Part shown: piece after piece, positions 1 to 11,066 of the stretch
Position numbering within the stretch: position 1 is the stretch's first letter
Layout: each line of letters starts with the position of its first letter
Origin: Falsibacillus pallidus
Lineage (GTDB): Bacteria > Bacillota > Bacilli > Bacillales > DSM-25281
Assembly (NCBI RefSeq): GCF_003350505.1
Contig: NZ_QQAY01000020.1
Coordinates: forward strand, 1 to 56,509
DNA: 56,509 bases
Reading direction: 5' to 3'
Position numbers and translations under genes: made by a program
The notes under the pieces: generated by a model
What the model was told of the DNA's origin: nothing
The model's input: the letters and a program-made list of their open reading frames with translations, nothing else
Database searches by the model: none

Positions 1-94
1 CCACACCCGTTCCCATACCGAACACGGAAGTTAAGCTCTTCAGCGCCAATGGTAGTTGGGGGTTTCCCCCTGCAAGAGTAGGACGTCGCCGGGC
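1..94 (+). rRNA. rrf: 5S rRNA, 3' part (truncated by window edge)
   Basis: The first 94 bases match the 3' four-fifths of a Bacillus 5S rRNA, including the ACCGAACACGGAAGTTAAGC segment and the GAGAGTAGGACG-type 3' arm (here CAAGAGTAGGACGTC). The 5' end lies before the window. It marks the end of an rRNA operon that continues into two tRNA genes. Confidence 0.97.
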
Positions 95-176
95 ATTACT
101 TTTTATCATATTTTTGCTAACTGAACATATGATTTAAAGAGTAACTTATTATCGTCAAGATTTATTTTCTTATCGT

Positions 177-250
<74 letters not shown>

Positions 251-324
251 TTTGCTTTAAATTAATGAAAGTTATTTTGCTGGCGTAAATTAAGGATATT
301 TATTTTGCTAAAGCAAAAAAATTC

Positions 325-401
325 GGTCTGGTAGTTCAGTTGGTTAGAATGCCTGCCTGTCACGCAGGAGGTCGCGGGTTCGAGTCCCGTCCAGACCGCC
401 A
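325..401 (+). tRNA. tRNA-Asp (GTC)
   Basis: A complete cloverleaf starting GGTCTGG and ending CCAGACC-G-CCA, anticodon GTC, with the CCA tail encoded. It is the last RNA gene of this rRNA-tRNA cluster and is followed at once by an intrinsic terminator. Confidence 0.96.
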
Positions 402-411
402 CTTAAAAGAT

Positions 412-438
412 AACGAAACTTGATTTCGTTTTTTTTTA
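412..438 (+). terminator. Intrinsic terminator of the rRNA-tRNA cluster
   Basis: AACGAAA / TTTCGTT inverted repeat with a 5-nt loop followed by a run of nine T, starting 11 bases after the tRNA-Asp CCA. Confidence 0.85.
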
Positions 439-468
439 TGTCCAAAAATTATATCGAATTGAAATATA

Positions 469-503
469 AAAAAGCTTGGGGCTGCATGCTCCAAGCTTTT
501 TCT
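469..503 (-). terminator. Intrinsic terminator after the minus-strand HExxH gene
   Basis: Strong hairpin AAAAGCTTGG(GG) / (CT)CCAAGCTTTT with A and T tracts on both sides, so it can work in either direction. It closes the converging minus-strand gene that ends at 531. Confidence 0.8.
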
Positions 504-530
504 ATACCGAAATATATTGAAGAGTACCGC

Positions 531-1742
531 TTATTCATTTGTAAATAAATTAAAAGAATTTCCTTGCTTCATTACCCTGCCCTTTATTTCTCCAACACCT
601 TCAATCGCAAGCGAACCAATATTTTCGACAGGTTCAGATTTTATGATTAAATTCAATTTATAAATGTCTTTAAGCCCATTTTTGCTATAGGCAATGACAG
701 GCTGCTGCAGCAAATAATCTTCATTATTGATTCTTATCTTTAAGAAGTTGTTATGCAGCATCCGTTCCCCTAAAGTGATAATATTCATGGGATCAAAAGA
801 TCGGGCTGTGATTTCACCGAAAATGTTCAGCCGCACTCCCTTTTGTTCTTGAAATTTCTTGAATTCATTTTCCCTCTTTTCAAGAGCAAAATGAATGACG
901 TCGTCTGGATCTAAGGAGATTTCTGCACCTTCACTGGGTGTATCTGAGTATTCTTCATCTGAGAGCAGTTTGAATATGTCGTATAAGGTACCCTTTCCAC
1001 TTAAGAATTGGTCTTTCCAATCCGGGGAAAACTCATCCAGCAGTAAGCACATAAATAAGCCTGAACTATAGCAGCTTCTCCTTAAATTAGAAGTGGACTC
1101 ATATATGTCTAATAAGGATTGGCCATATTTTTTCAGCACGGAACTGTATGATTTTGAACTTTTCTCTGAATAAGCCTTTAATTCTACATACCAGGCAGGT
1201 CCTTCTACTGTTTCAATTAAGGTTTCATATTCTAGATACTCATTTATTTTTGAGGCTCTTAGTTCCCTGAGTGCAATAAAAGAATTTAGATACTGTTTCT
1301 TTTTAACCTTGTCCTCTTCTATCAATGCGTTAAAGAGATTTATTCGTTCCCGATTCCTTAACTCGATATTTTCTTTTAATAAAGGATACGTGATGCCTTT
1401 CATTTCATCTGGAAACCTGTTTTCTCCTTTTAGATACTGGAATCCGTGAAATAACTCGTGAATGAGGATGGAATATATATCTTCATAACCTTCCACCAAG
1501 GATAGATCGACGATTGCTGTGGGATATTCTTCATACAGGATGAGTGTGCATCCGTTAAATTGTTCATTCCGTTTTATTACATGGTAATCTCTTTGATGAT
1601 CCGTTTTGAATTTTGGATGATTGAATAAATAGACTTGGCTATGATCATATACCGCAAATGCAACCAGCTCAAAACCTGGCCAATACCTTTCTTTATTTGC
1701 CGCAGCAATGTCTTGGTAAAGTTGATTCTGAAAGTCTGACAT
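531..1742 (-). CDS. Putative HExxH metallopeptidase-like protein, 403 aa
   Basis: I do not recognise the family by name. The protein has an HExxH zinc-binding motif (HELFH, residues 95-99) and, about 80 residues later, the segment E-T-V-E-G-P-A-W-Y (177-185), which could supply the third, glutamate zinc ligand of a gluzincin-type peptidase. No signal peptide or membrane segment is visible, so it is probably cytosolic. The ATG at 1742 is preceded by a GGGTGGGG Shine-Dalgarno-like stretch. The gene runs against its neighbours and stands alone between the tRNAs and tsaE, at the position where B. subtilis has thiL. The peptidase assignment rests on the motif only; function unknown. Confidence 0.7.
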   Translation of the reverse strand: MSDFQNQLYQDIAAANKERYWPGFELVAFAVYDHSQVYLFNHPKFKTDHQRDYHVIKRNEQFNGCTLILYEEYPTAIVDLSLVEGYEDIYSILIHELFHGFQYLKGENRFPDEMKGITYPLLKENIELRNRERINLFNALIEEDKVKKKQYLNSFIALRELRASKINEYLEYETLIETVEGPAWYVELKAYSEKSSKSYSSVLKKYGQSLLDIYESTSNLRRSCYSSGLFMCLLLDEFSPDWKDQFLSGKGTLYDIFKLLSDEEYSDTPSEGAEISLDPDDVIHFALEKRENEFKKFQEQKGVRLNIFGEITARSFDPMNIITLGERMLHNNFLKIRINNEDYLLQQPVIAYSKNGLKDIYKLNLIIKSEPVENIGSLAIEGVGEIKGRVMKQGNSFNLFTNE

Positions 1743-1967
1743 CTGTTTTTAACCCCACCCCATAGTAGATTATTATATGTAATTCCATATTTGTAGATAT
1801 ATTTCCTCTTTGGCTGATTCATGACTTTGCCGGTGATTGGGCAGGATGCTTTTGCACTTCTCTTTAAAAAGTTGTAAACTACTGTTAGGTTAGTGTCCTT
1901 AGGATGGTTGATTCCTAGGGTTTTTCTTTTTTACTGATTTTGTTTGATATGAATTGAGGAGTTCATC

Positions 1968-2423
1968 ATGAAGAAGTTTGAAATGAATTTATATAATACG
2001 GAAGAGACGCAAGGTTTTGCTGAGAATTTGGGCGCAAAGCTATGGGCGGGTGCCGTTCTTCTTTTGGAAGGAGACCTTGGAGCTGGAAAAACGACCTTCA
2101 CCAAAGGTTTGGCAAAGGGTCTTGGCGTCAAAAGGACGGTCAATAGCCCCACTTTCACAATCATTAAAGAGTATCAGGGGAATCTGCCTTTATATCATAT
2201 GGATGTATATCGGGTAAGCGATTCCGATGAAGACCTTGGCTTTGATGAATATTTTGAAGGTGAAGGTGTGACTGTAGTCGAGTGGGCACATTTAATCGAT
2301 AGCCAGCTCCCATCTGAACGGCTGGAGATTTCTATTTTCCACCGGGGAGATAATGAACGCCGAATTGAAGTGGTTCCTGCTGGCGAACAGTATGAGCGTT
2401 TGTGCGAGGAGATTTTTAAATGA
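1968..2423 (+). CDS. tsaE: tRNA t6A37 biosynthesis ATPase TsaE (YdiB)
   Basis: TsaE is the small P-loop ATPase that works with TsaB and TsaD to transfer the threonylcarbamoyl group onto A37 of ANN-decoding tRNAs. The 151-residue protein has the Walker A motif GDLGAGKTT (residues 35-43) and the family segments NSPTF and Y-x-MDVYR. Length is normal. The start ATG follows a GAGGAG ribosome site. It overlaps tsaB by 4 bases (ATGA), and tsaB-rimI-tsaD follow in the same direction, an operon conserved in Bacillus (ydiBCDE). Confidence 0.96.
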   Translation: MKKFEMNLYNTEETQGFAENLGAKLWAGAVLLLEGDLGAGKTTFTKGLAKGLGVKRTVNSPTFTIIKEYQGNLPLYHMDVYRVSDSDEDLGFDEYFEGEGVTVVEWAHLIDSQLPSERLEISIFHRGDNERRIEVVPAGEQYERLCEEIFK

Positions 2424-3118
2424 AAGTATTAGCGATCGATACATCTAATTACACATTAGGTCTTGCTTTAATGGAAGAGGACTTGGTGATTGGCGAATAT
2501 ATCACCACCGTGAAAAAGAACCACAGCATCCGTGTCATGCCTGCTATTGACATGCTGTTGAAGGATTGTGATGCGAAGCCTGCGGATCTTTCCAAAATTG
2601 TGGTGGCACTTGGACCAGGCTCATATACAGGTGTCAGAATCGGAATGACCATTGCGAAAACATTGGCATGGAGCTTGGATATTCCGATTTCAGGTGTCTC
2701 CAGTCTTGCATTCCTGGCAGCGTCCGGCAGGAATTTCGATGGCTTGATATGTCCTTTGTTCGATGCAAGGAGAGGGCAAGTATACACTGGGTTGTATGAG
2801 TTCCGAAATGGTGAATTGGAAGAAATACAAGAAGACTGCAATGTCATGCTGGTGGATTGGGTGCAATCCTTAAAGGAAATGGACAAGCCTGTTCTGTTTG
2901 TGGGGAATGATGTGCCGCTTCATCGGGAGAAAATCACAGAAATTCTTGGCGGCATGGCGCATTTTGCCGGCGTGACTCAGAACAATCCGCGTCCTTCTGA
3001 ATTAGCTTTGTTGGGGATGAATGCTGAACCTGCAAATGTGCATACGATTGTTCCTAACTACGTTCGACTTGCGGAAGCAGAAGCAAAATGGCTGGAAGCA
3101 CAAAAAGCAAAGGAATAA
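2420..3118 (+). CDS. tsaB: t6A37 complex scaffold TsaB (YdiC)
   Basis: TsaB is an inactive ASKHA-fold paralogue of TsaD; it dimerises with TsaD and is needed for t6A synthesis on tRNA. The 232-residue protein begins with the family's LAIDTSN strand and has the conserved G-P-G-S-Y-T-G-V-R-I-G segment at 65-75. It starts inside the end of tsaE, which suggests translational coupling, and is followed within a few bases by rimI. Nothing unusual. Confidence 0.96.
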   Translation: MKVLAIDTSNYTLGLALMEEDLVIGEYITTVKKNHSIRVMPAIDMLLKDCDAKPADLSKIVVALGPGSYTGVRIGMTIAKTLAWSLDIPISGVSSLAFLAASGRNFDGLICPLFDARRGQVYTGLYEFRNGELEEIQEDCNVMLVDWVQSLKEMDKPVLFVGNDVPLHREKITEILGGMAHFAGVTQNNPRPSELALLGMNAEPANVHTIVPNYVRLAEAEAKWLEAQKAKE

Positions 3119-3123
3119 GGGAT

Positions 3124-3588
3124 ATGGAAAATATTAAAGACAGTGTTCTTTATCGTTTCATGGCGGTGGATGATCTTGAGGATGTTATGAAGGTGGAGCA
3201 TGAATCGTTCACCATCCCATGGAGCAGGGAAGCATTTTATAATGAAATCGAAAATAATCAATTTGCATTTTATCTTGTAGCAGAGTTGGATGGCAGGATT
3301 GCGGGCTACTGCGGCGTTTGGCTCGTTTTGGATGAAGCTCATATCACCAATGTTGCCGTACTTCCTAATTTCCGCGGGAAAGGGATAGGCCTGACTCTAA
3401 TGGAGAAAATGCTGAAGCTGGCGCAGGAACATGGCGCCAAAACGGCAACTCTGGAAGTCAGGGTGAGCAATCTGCCTGCACAGTCCATGTATCGAAAACT
3501 TGGATTCCAGGAAGGCGGGATCCGAAAGAGATACTATACGGATAATCAAGAGGATGCATTAATTATGTGGGTGACTATTAATGAATAA
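3124..3588 (+). CDS. rimI: Ribosomal protein S18 alanine N-acetyltransferase RimI-like (YdiD)
   Basis: A GNAT-family acetyltransferase of 154 residues. The acetyl-CoA binding motif R-G-K-G-I-G is at 84-89, after the NVAVLP strand typical of RimI. I chose the ATG at 3124 (MENIKD) because it has AAAGG/AAGGG ribosome-site sequence upstream and removes an otherwise long overlap with tsaB; an in-frame start at 3088 is possible but poorer. Its stop overlaps the tsaD start by 8 bases. The usual target is the S18 N-terminus, though GNATs in this position may act on other proteins. Confidence 0.93.
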   Translation: MENIKDSVLYRFMAVDDLEDVMKVEHESFTIPWSREAFYNEIENNQFAFYLVAELDGRIAGYCGVWLVLDEAHITNVAVLPNFRGKGIGLTLMEKMLKLAQEHGAKTATLEVRVSNLPAQSMYRKLGFQEGGIRKRYYTDNQEDALIMWVTINE

Positions 3589-4600
3589 AGATACGATTGT
3601 ACTTGGAATAGAAACAAGCTGCGATGAAACAGCCGCGGCCGTCATTAAGAATGGTACGGAAATCTTATCAAATGTTGTGGCTTCCCAAATCGAAAGCCAT
3701 AAACGATTTGGCGGAGTGGTGCCGGAGATTGCATCACGCCACCACGTTGAGCAAATAACGATCGTGATTGAAGAAGCTTTGAAAGAAGCATCCGTCGGCT
3801 TCTCCGATATCGATGCGATTGCCGTAACAGAGGGACCGGGTCTTGTAGGGGCGCTGCTGGTCGGCGTCAATGCTGCAAAAGCACTTGCATTTGCGCATGG
3901 CATCCCATTGGTTGGGGTTCATCATATCGCGGGGCATATCTATGCGAACCGTCTGATTGCGGATATGAAATTCCCGCTGATTTCGCTAGTGGTCTCTGGC
4001 GGGCATACAGAACTAGTGTACATGAAGGAGCACGGCTCTTTTGAAGTAATCGGGGAGACGCGTGATGATGCAGCTGGTGAAGCCTACGATAAAGTGGCGC
4101 GGACATTGAACCTTCCATATCCGGGCGGCCCTCATATTGATCGTCTTGCACAAGAAGGACAGCCGACATTGAAGCTGCCCCGTGCATGGCTGGAGGAAGG
4201 ATCCTATGACTTCAGCTTCAGCGGACTTAAATCAGCGGTTATCAATACCCTTCATAATGCGGAGCAGCGAGGCGAAACCATTGAGCCTCAGGATCTGGCT
4301 GCAAGCTTTCAGGAAAGCGTCATTGATGTCCTAGTGACGAAGACGCTCAAGGCTGTGGAGGAATACAAAGTCAATCAAGTCCTTCTTGCGGGCGGGGTAG
4401 CAGCCAATAAGGGATTAAGGAGCGCCCTTGAATCTGCTTTCGCGGAAATTAAGGACGTTGAGTTAATCATTCCGCCGCTCGCTTTATGTACGGATAATGC
4501 GGCGATGATCGCTGCCGCTGGTACGGTGCTGTTCGAAAAAGGCAACCGGGGCAATTATGCGATGAATGCCCATCCAGGACTGGATATCGAATCGATGTAG
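3581..4600 (+). CDS. tsaD: tRNA N6-adenosine threonylcarbamoyltransferase TsaD (YdiE/Gcp)
   Basis: TsaD (Kae1/Qri7 family) is the catalytic subunit that transfers threonylcarbamoyl from its AMP adduct to A37 of tRNA. The 339-residue protein starts with the GIETSCDET signature, and carries the H-H-I-A-G-H metal site (His115 and His119) and the SGGHTEL segment of the ASKHA fold. Length is normal. It is the last gene of the tsaE-tsaB-rimI-tsaD operon, followed by an intrinsic terminator. In B. subtilis the next gene is ydiF; here a methionine operon has come between them. Confidence 0.97.
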   Translation: MNKDTIVLGIETSCDETAAAVIKNGTEILSNVVASQIESHKRFGGVVPEIASRHHVEQITIVIEEALKEASVGFSDIDAIAVTEGPGLVGALLVGVNAAKALAFAHGIPLVGVHHIAGHIYANRLIADMKFPLISLVVSGGHTELVYMKEHGSFEVIGETRDDAAGEAYDKVARTLNLPYPGGPHIDRLAQEGQPTLKLPRAWLEEGSYDFSFSGLKSAVINTLHNAEQRGETIEPQDLAASFQESVIDVLVTKTLKAVEEYKVNQVLLAGGVAANKGLRSALESAFAEIKDVELIIPPLALCTDNAAMIAAAGTVLFEKGNRGNYAMNAHPGLDIESM

Positions 4601-4606
4601 AAAATT

Positions 4607-4642
4607 TGATCCTCTTCCTTTTTTGGGAGGGGATTTTTTTAA
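4607..4642 (+). terminator. Intrinsic terminator after tsaD
   Basis: GATCCTCTTCC / GGGAGGGGATT stem (with G-U pairs) followed by a T run, 7 bases past the tsaD stop codon. Confidence 0.75.
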
Positions 4643-4747
4643 TTTTGATTAGAAAATTTCATATTTGAGGCATCCAAAATCCAATTAAGGTCTTCAGAGG
4701 GAGAAAAAAGTGCTGATTATACGGTTGGCTGGTCCTCCTCACAAGCC

Positions 4748-4860
4748 CTATGCGCGAAAAAAGCCCGTCTATGCGCCGCCGCTCGTCTTCTATGCGCCAA
4801 AAATCCCCGGCTATGCGCGGGACAGCAAAGGCTATGCGCGAAAATCACCATCCTATGCGC
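4748..4860. repeat. Six copies of CTATGCGC at an exact 21-bp period
   Basis: The octamer CTATGCGC occurs at 4748, 4769, 4790, 4811, 4832 and 4853, always 21 bp apart, while the 13-bp spacers differ from one another. The intergenic stretch 4643-5079 otherwise holds only this array and the hairpin repeat at 4929. The array can be read as an open frame (4750-5040), but no ribosome site precedes it and only the octamer is conserved, so I treat it as non-coding DNA. Confidence 0.85.
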
Positions 4861-4928
4861 CAGTGCCAAGATTTTCGGTCAAAGCCTAACCCCGGCACCT
4901 ACATAATAAAAAATCATCAACATTATTC

Positions 4929-4965
4929 GTCACGAACCGACAAAAGTCGGGGCGTGACAGGCACC
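4929..4965. repeat. Dispersed hairpin repeat (GTGCCTGTCAC family), copy 1
   Basis: Hairpin GTCACG-aa-CCGAC-AAAA-GTCGG-gg-CGTGAC, followed by AGGCACC. The CCGACAAAA..CGG core and the GTGCCTGTCAC word (here on the opposite strand) recur at 42044-42090 and 43551-43597 in this window, so this is a dispersed intergenic repeat. Confidence 0.65.
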
Positions 4966-5079
4966 TTCACCCCAGGCACCCGCACCTCCCCCTTTATTAA
5001 AATTAAATGTCATAATCACCATCCAAAGAAAATAGGATAGAATGGTAAAAGGATTTTTTAGAAATTTCAAAATAAACAA

Positions 5080-5108
5080 TTGACATTCTTCTTTTTCCTT
5101 GTTAAGGT
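5080..5108 (+). promoter_or_regulatory. Probable sigma-A promoter of the metY-metX-hom operon
   Basis: TTGACA at 5080-5085 is a perfect -35 box; TAAGGT at 5103-5108, after a 17-bp spacer, is a weak -10. It lies about 27 bp before the SAM riboswitch, the right place for its transcript. The -10 assignment is uncertain. Confidence 0.55.
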
Positions 5109-5134
5109 GTGTATTAACTTAATTGAATAGTTTT

Positions 5135-5252
5135 ATCTCTTATCCAGAGAGGTGGAGGGGCTGGCCCTATGATACCTCAGCAACCATCAGATCGTCCTTG
5201 ATCTGAAAAGGTGCTAATTCCTGCAGGATTGATTTCCTGAAAGATAAGAGGA
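5135..5252 (+). promoter_or_regulatory. SAM-I (S-box) riboswitch
   Basis: Contains the S-box hallmarks in order: P1 strand CTCTTATC, AGAGAGGTGGAGGGG, CTGGCCCTATGAT-ACCTCAGCAACC, a variable P3 hairpin (ATCAG..CTGAT), AAGGTGCTAATTCCTGCAG and the closing P1 strand GATAAGAG. SAM binding should favour the terminator at 5272 and switch off metY-metX-hom when methionine/SAM is plentiful. Confidence 0.97.
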
Positions 5253-5271
5253 GGAAGCTTTGTATACTCGC

Positions 5272-7694
<2,423 letters not shown>

Positions 7695-7705
<11 letters not shown>

Positions 7706-8705
7706 TGTGGTACTGCTCGGTTTTGGGACTGTTGGAGAAAGTGTCTACCGCACCATTGCTTCCCATCAGGATGGTTTAAGAAACATATTGGGAACGGATA
7801 TAGTGGTGAAGGGGGTCCTTGTGAAGGATGCCCGCAAATCTCGGAATATAGCGAGTGATGTTCTTGTCACGACAGATTTTAAGAAATTGCTGGAGCTTCC
7901 GAACATCCACGCTGCCATTGAAGCAATTGTTGGAGTGGAACCTGCATTTACGTATGGGAAGCAATTCTTAAATGCCGGCATTCCGGTCATAACGGCCAAT
8001 AAAGAAATGGCTGCTCATAAAGGAGGAAAACTGCGGAAGGAAGCAGAAGCGAATGGAACAGAATTTCATTTTGAAGCAGCAGTTGCAGGCGGCATCCCTA
8101 TCATTGCCGTCCTTAAGCAATTATTGCATGCCAACCGCATTTCAAAAATCGAAGGGATTTTGAATGGAACCTCTAATTTTATCTTATCCACCATGCGGGA
8201 AGAGGGCATTTCCTTTGCTGAAGCGCTTGAGAGGGCACAGCGAAATGGCTACGCTGAAGCGGATCCATCAAATGATATCCTTGGGAAAGACTCCTTTTAC
8301 AAATTGATGATCCTTAGTGAGCTCGTATTTGGAAAACAGCCAGAGTGGGATGAGGTAGACTGCACAGGAATCAACGAGCTTGTGCTAAACGATCTCGAGG
8401 AGGCAGGAGCAGGTGGAAAACGAATTAAATTGGTTGCTTCCATTGGAAAAGATGAAAACGGAAATCTCACAGCAGCTGTTGAACCTCACTCATTAGATGA
8501 AAATCACCCTTTATATCATGTAGAAGGTGTGGATAATGGAATTGTTGTTCATACTGACCTGTTGGGAAGGCTGTTTCTTCAAGGGCCGGGAGCAGGTGGA
8601 CCTCCAACTGCCAGCGCCATACTGGAAGATTTGACGCAGCATTTTCGAAGTAAGCCATATCAAAAACCGTTCGTGGAGACATCCAAGGTCAGGGCAATCC
8701 GTTAA
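7695..8705 (+). CDS. hom: Homoserine dehydrogenase lacking the ACT domain
   Basis: Reduces aspartate semialdehyde to homoserine, the substrate of MetX. The 336-residue protein has the nucleotide-binding loop GFGTVG (9-14) and the catalytic-domain segment EGILNGTSNFIL. It ends after the catalytic domain: the ~100-residue C-terminal ACT domain through which threonine inhibits the usual ~430-residue Hom is absent. The ATG overlaps metX by 11 bases and has an AAAGGAGAG site. Co-transcription behind a SAM riboswitch implies a methionine-dedicated isozyme; a second threonine-controlled hom is expected elsewhere. Confidence 0.93.
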
Positions 8706-8732
8706 AACAGAACAAATGTTTTGTGCACATGT

Positions 8733-8902
8733 TGTGCATAAGTTGTAGATAAATGTCGTTTTGATGTGTAAAACTATCAACAATACCCTGTGGATAACCA
8801 CTCATTTCTGTGGATTACACGAAGGTGTCTTGTGGACAGTGTGGAAAAACTCTGTGAATAACGTTAAAACCAACGTTTCTCTGTGTACAATTTTGTTGAT
8901 AA
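8733..8902. promoter_or_regulatory. DnaA-box cluster (candidate DnaA-titration site)
   Basis: The 256-bp spacer between hom and ydiF carries at least eight 9-mers like the DnaA box TGTGGATAA, all in the same direction: TGTGCATAA 8733, TGTAGATAA 8744, TGTGGATAA (perfect) 8789, TGTGGATTA 8809, TGTGGACAG 8831, TGTGGAAAA 8840, TGTGAATAA 8853 and TGTTGATAA 8894. In B. subtilis the gcp(tsaD)-ydiF intergenic region is one of the known DnaA-box clusters outside oriC that limit initiation. The synteny is kept here on the ydiF side although metY-metX-hom is inserted. No rolling-origin or dnaA gene is nearby, so this is not oriC. Confidence 0.8.
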
Positions 8903-8920
8903 TTGTAGAATAACCTGTGA

Positions 8921-8958
8921 AAAAAAGATGATGGCACGACACTCGCCATCATCTTTTA
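8921..8958 (-). terminator. Intrinsic terminator of ydiF
   Basis: AAGATGATGGC / GCCATCATCTT hairpin; on the minus strand it is followed by a T run. It overlaps the end of the DnaA-box spacer and closes ydiF. Confidence 0.85.
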
Positions 8959-8962
8959 TATT

Positions 8963-10906
8963 CTACGCTTGCAATAATTCTTCAAGTTCAGCCCATTCTT
9001 CCATCAACGATTCGATTTCTGCTTTGGAAGATTGGATGATTTCGTTGTATTCCATTACTTTTTCGTGGTCCTGAAAGACTTCGGGATCGCAAAGGAGCTC
9101 TTCTTTTTCCGCCACAATGGCCTCAAGCTCTTCCATCTTTTCTTCAATTTCTTCAATTCTTCTTTTACGCTGACGCTCCAGCTTTTTGGCTTCTTTATCT
9201 TTTAAGAAGCTTTGTTTATCAGTGGAGGATTCCTGTGCAGTGGAAGCTGCTGAAGGGGACTGATTGTTCTCCCATTCTGCCAGCTCGATCATTTCGTTCT
9301 TTTTCTCAATGAAATAATCGTAGTCTCCGAGGTATTCCTGTGCACCGTCTTCGGAAAGCTCCACAACCTTTGTGGCAATCCGGTTGATAAAATAGCGGTC
9401 ATGGGAAACAAATAAAATAGTACCCGGATAGTCAATCAAAGAGTTCTCCAATACTTCCTTGCTGTCGAGATCCAAGTGGTTCGTCGGCTCATCAAGGATC
9501 AAGAAATTGCAGCGCTGCATCATGAGCTTTGAAAGGGCGAGACGGGCTTTTTCACCGCCGCTCAGTGCATGGACAGGCTTTAAGACGTCATCTCCGGAAA
9601 AGAGGAAATTGCCGAGCACCGTTCGAATTTCCTTCTCCGTTTTCATCGGATATTCATCCCATAGTTCGCTGAGCACCGTTTTATTGGAAGAAAGCTCTGC
9701 CTGTTCCTGGTCGTAGTAGCCAAGGGAAACGTTGGTGCCAAGATGGATATTTCCTCTGAGAAGGGGAAGCCTTTCAACAATCGTTTTTAATAGGGTGGAT
9801 TTGCCGATTCCATTTGGTCCGACAAGGGCAATGCTTTCGCCTTTTGTGATGCGGACATTGATGCCATTCGATACGGCCTGTCCATTGTATCCAACAGAAC
9901 CATCCGTGACTTGTAGCACTTCATTGCCGCTCTGCCTCTCAATGTCAAAATGGAAGCTCGCGGATTTTTCATCGCCAAGCGGCTTATCCATCAATTCCAT
10001 CCGATCTAATTGCTTCCGCCTGCTTTGCGCCCGCTTTGTTGTCGAAGCACGTGCGAGATTCTTTTGGATGAAATCCTGAAGCTTTGCGACTTCTTCCTGC
10101 TGTTTCTCATACTGCTTCATGTTCCGTTCGTACTCGTCAGCCTTTTGATCCAGGTAGGAACTATAGTTGCCTTTATATTTGCTGATTTTCTTTCTGGAGA
10201 CTTCATACACTTGATTCACGACTTTATCCAGGAAGTAGCGGTCATGGGAAACGATCAGGACGGCACCCGGATAGCCTTGAAGGTATTGCTCCAGCCAGGA
10301 CAGCGTATCGATATCCAAGTGATTGGTCGGCTCATCCAGGATGAGAATATCCGGTTTCGTCAATAGCAGCTTTCCAAGTGCAAGACGGGTCTTCTGTCCT
10401 CCGCTGAGCGCGGAGATTTTCGTGTCGTAGTCAAAGGATGCGAAGTTCAGCCCATGCAGGACGGAGCGGATGTCCGCTTCGAACTGATAGCCGCCTTGAT
10501 CCTTGAATTTGACTTGCAGCTGGTCATATTCCTTCAGAAGACGGCTGTATCTTTCCTCGTCTTCATAGATGGAGGGGTCTGCCATGCTTTGTTCGATTGA
10601 ACGCAGTTCCTTTTCCATCTCCTGCAGATCTTTGAAGACCAAAAGCATTTCTTCCCAGATGGACAGCGACGATTCGAGTCCGGTGTTCTGTGCGAGATAG
10701 CCGATGGAGACTTCCTTTGGCTTCATGATCTCGCCTGAATCGTGGGACATATGCCCTGCGATGATTTTTAAGAGAGTCGATTTCCCTGCACCGTTTCTTC
10801 CAACGAGGGCAATGCGGTCTCTTGTTTGTACTTCGAGCTTTATATTCGATAAAATAAGTTCAGCGCCAAATAATTTTGTAAGCTGATGAACTTGCAGTAG
10901 TATCAT
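8963..10906 (-). CDS. ydiF: ABC-F family ATPase YdiF
   Basis: A soluble ABC-F translation factor with two ATPase domains and no membrane segments. In the 647 residues: Walker A GRNGAGKST (36-44), signature LSGGQ (167-171) and Walker B LDEPTNHLD (190-198) in domain 1; a charged arm about 240-310; Walker A GPNGIGKST (363-371), LSGGEK and a second LDEPTNHLD in domain 2; and a long charged C-terminal coiled coil from about 550. This long C-terminal form matches the housekeeping YdiF/Uup-like group. ABC-F proteins of this type act in the ribosomal E site; the exact role of YdiF is not settled. Confidence 0.93.
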   Translation of the reverse strand: MILLQVHQLTKLFGAELILSNIKLEVQTRDRIALVGRNGAGKSTLLKIIAGHMSHDSGEIMKPKEVSIGYLAQNTGLESSLSIWEEMLLVFKDLQEMEKELRSIEQSMADPSIYEDEERYSRLLKEYDQLQVKFKDQGGYQFEADIRSVLHGLNFASFDYDTKISALSGGQKTRLALGKLLLTKPDILILDEPTNHLDIDTLSWLEQYLQGYPGAVLIVSHDRYFLDKVVNQVYEVSRKKISKYKGNYSSYLDQKADEYERNMKQYEKQQEEVAKLQDFIQKNLARASTTKRAQSRRKQLDRMELMDKPLGDEKSASFHFDIERQSGNEVLQVTDGSVGYNGQAVSNGINVRITKGESIALVGPNGIGKSTLLKTIVERLPLLRGNIHLGTNVSLGYYDQEQAELSSNKTVLSELWDEYPMKTEKEIRTVLGNFLFSGDDVLKPVHALSGGEKARLALSKLMMQRCNFLILDEPTNHLDLDSKEVLENSLIDYPGTILFVSHDRYFINRIATKVVELSEDGAQEYLGDYDYFIEKKNEMIELAEWENNQSPSAASTAQESSTDKQSFLKDKEAKKLERQRKRRIEEIEEKMEELEAIVAEKEELLCDPEVFQDHEKVMEYNEIIQSSKAEIESLMEEWAELEELLQA

Positions 10907-11066
10907 TTTTCTTCACCTCTATGAATGCCGGGAACTCTATTATTACTAGGTTCCATTAGAACAAGTTTATCGTACTTCAGGCACTTTCGGCAATATAAGT
11001 GGATATGCAACATGCAACAGACAATAGAGGAAAAATAGTGTATCATGAACAAAGAGGTGTCAGCTT

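Noticed and set aside
4748-4860. Possible CRISPR array
   Set aside because: Core is only 8 bp and spacers 13 bp; no cas genes in the window. Does not fit any CRISPR type.
4750-5040. Open frame reading MR-x-x-x-x-x heptads over the CTATGCGC array
   Set aside because: No ribosome site, only the DNA octamer is conserved between units, and it continues into the hairpin repeat; best explained as non-coding repeats in frame by the 21-bp period.
8706-8920. Chromosomal origin (oriC) because of DnaA boxes
   Set aside because: No dnaA, dnaN, AT-rich unwinding element or DnaA-trio next to it; the neighbour ydiF fits a known regulatory DnaA-box cluster instead.
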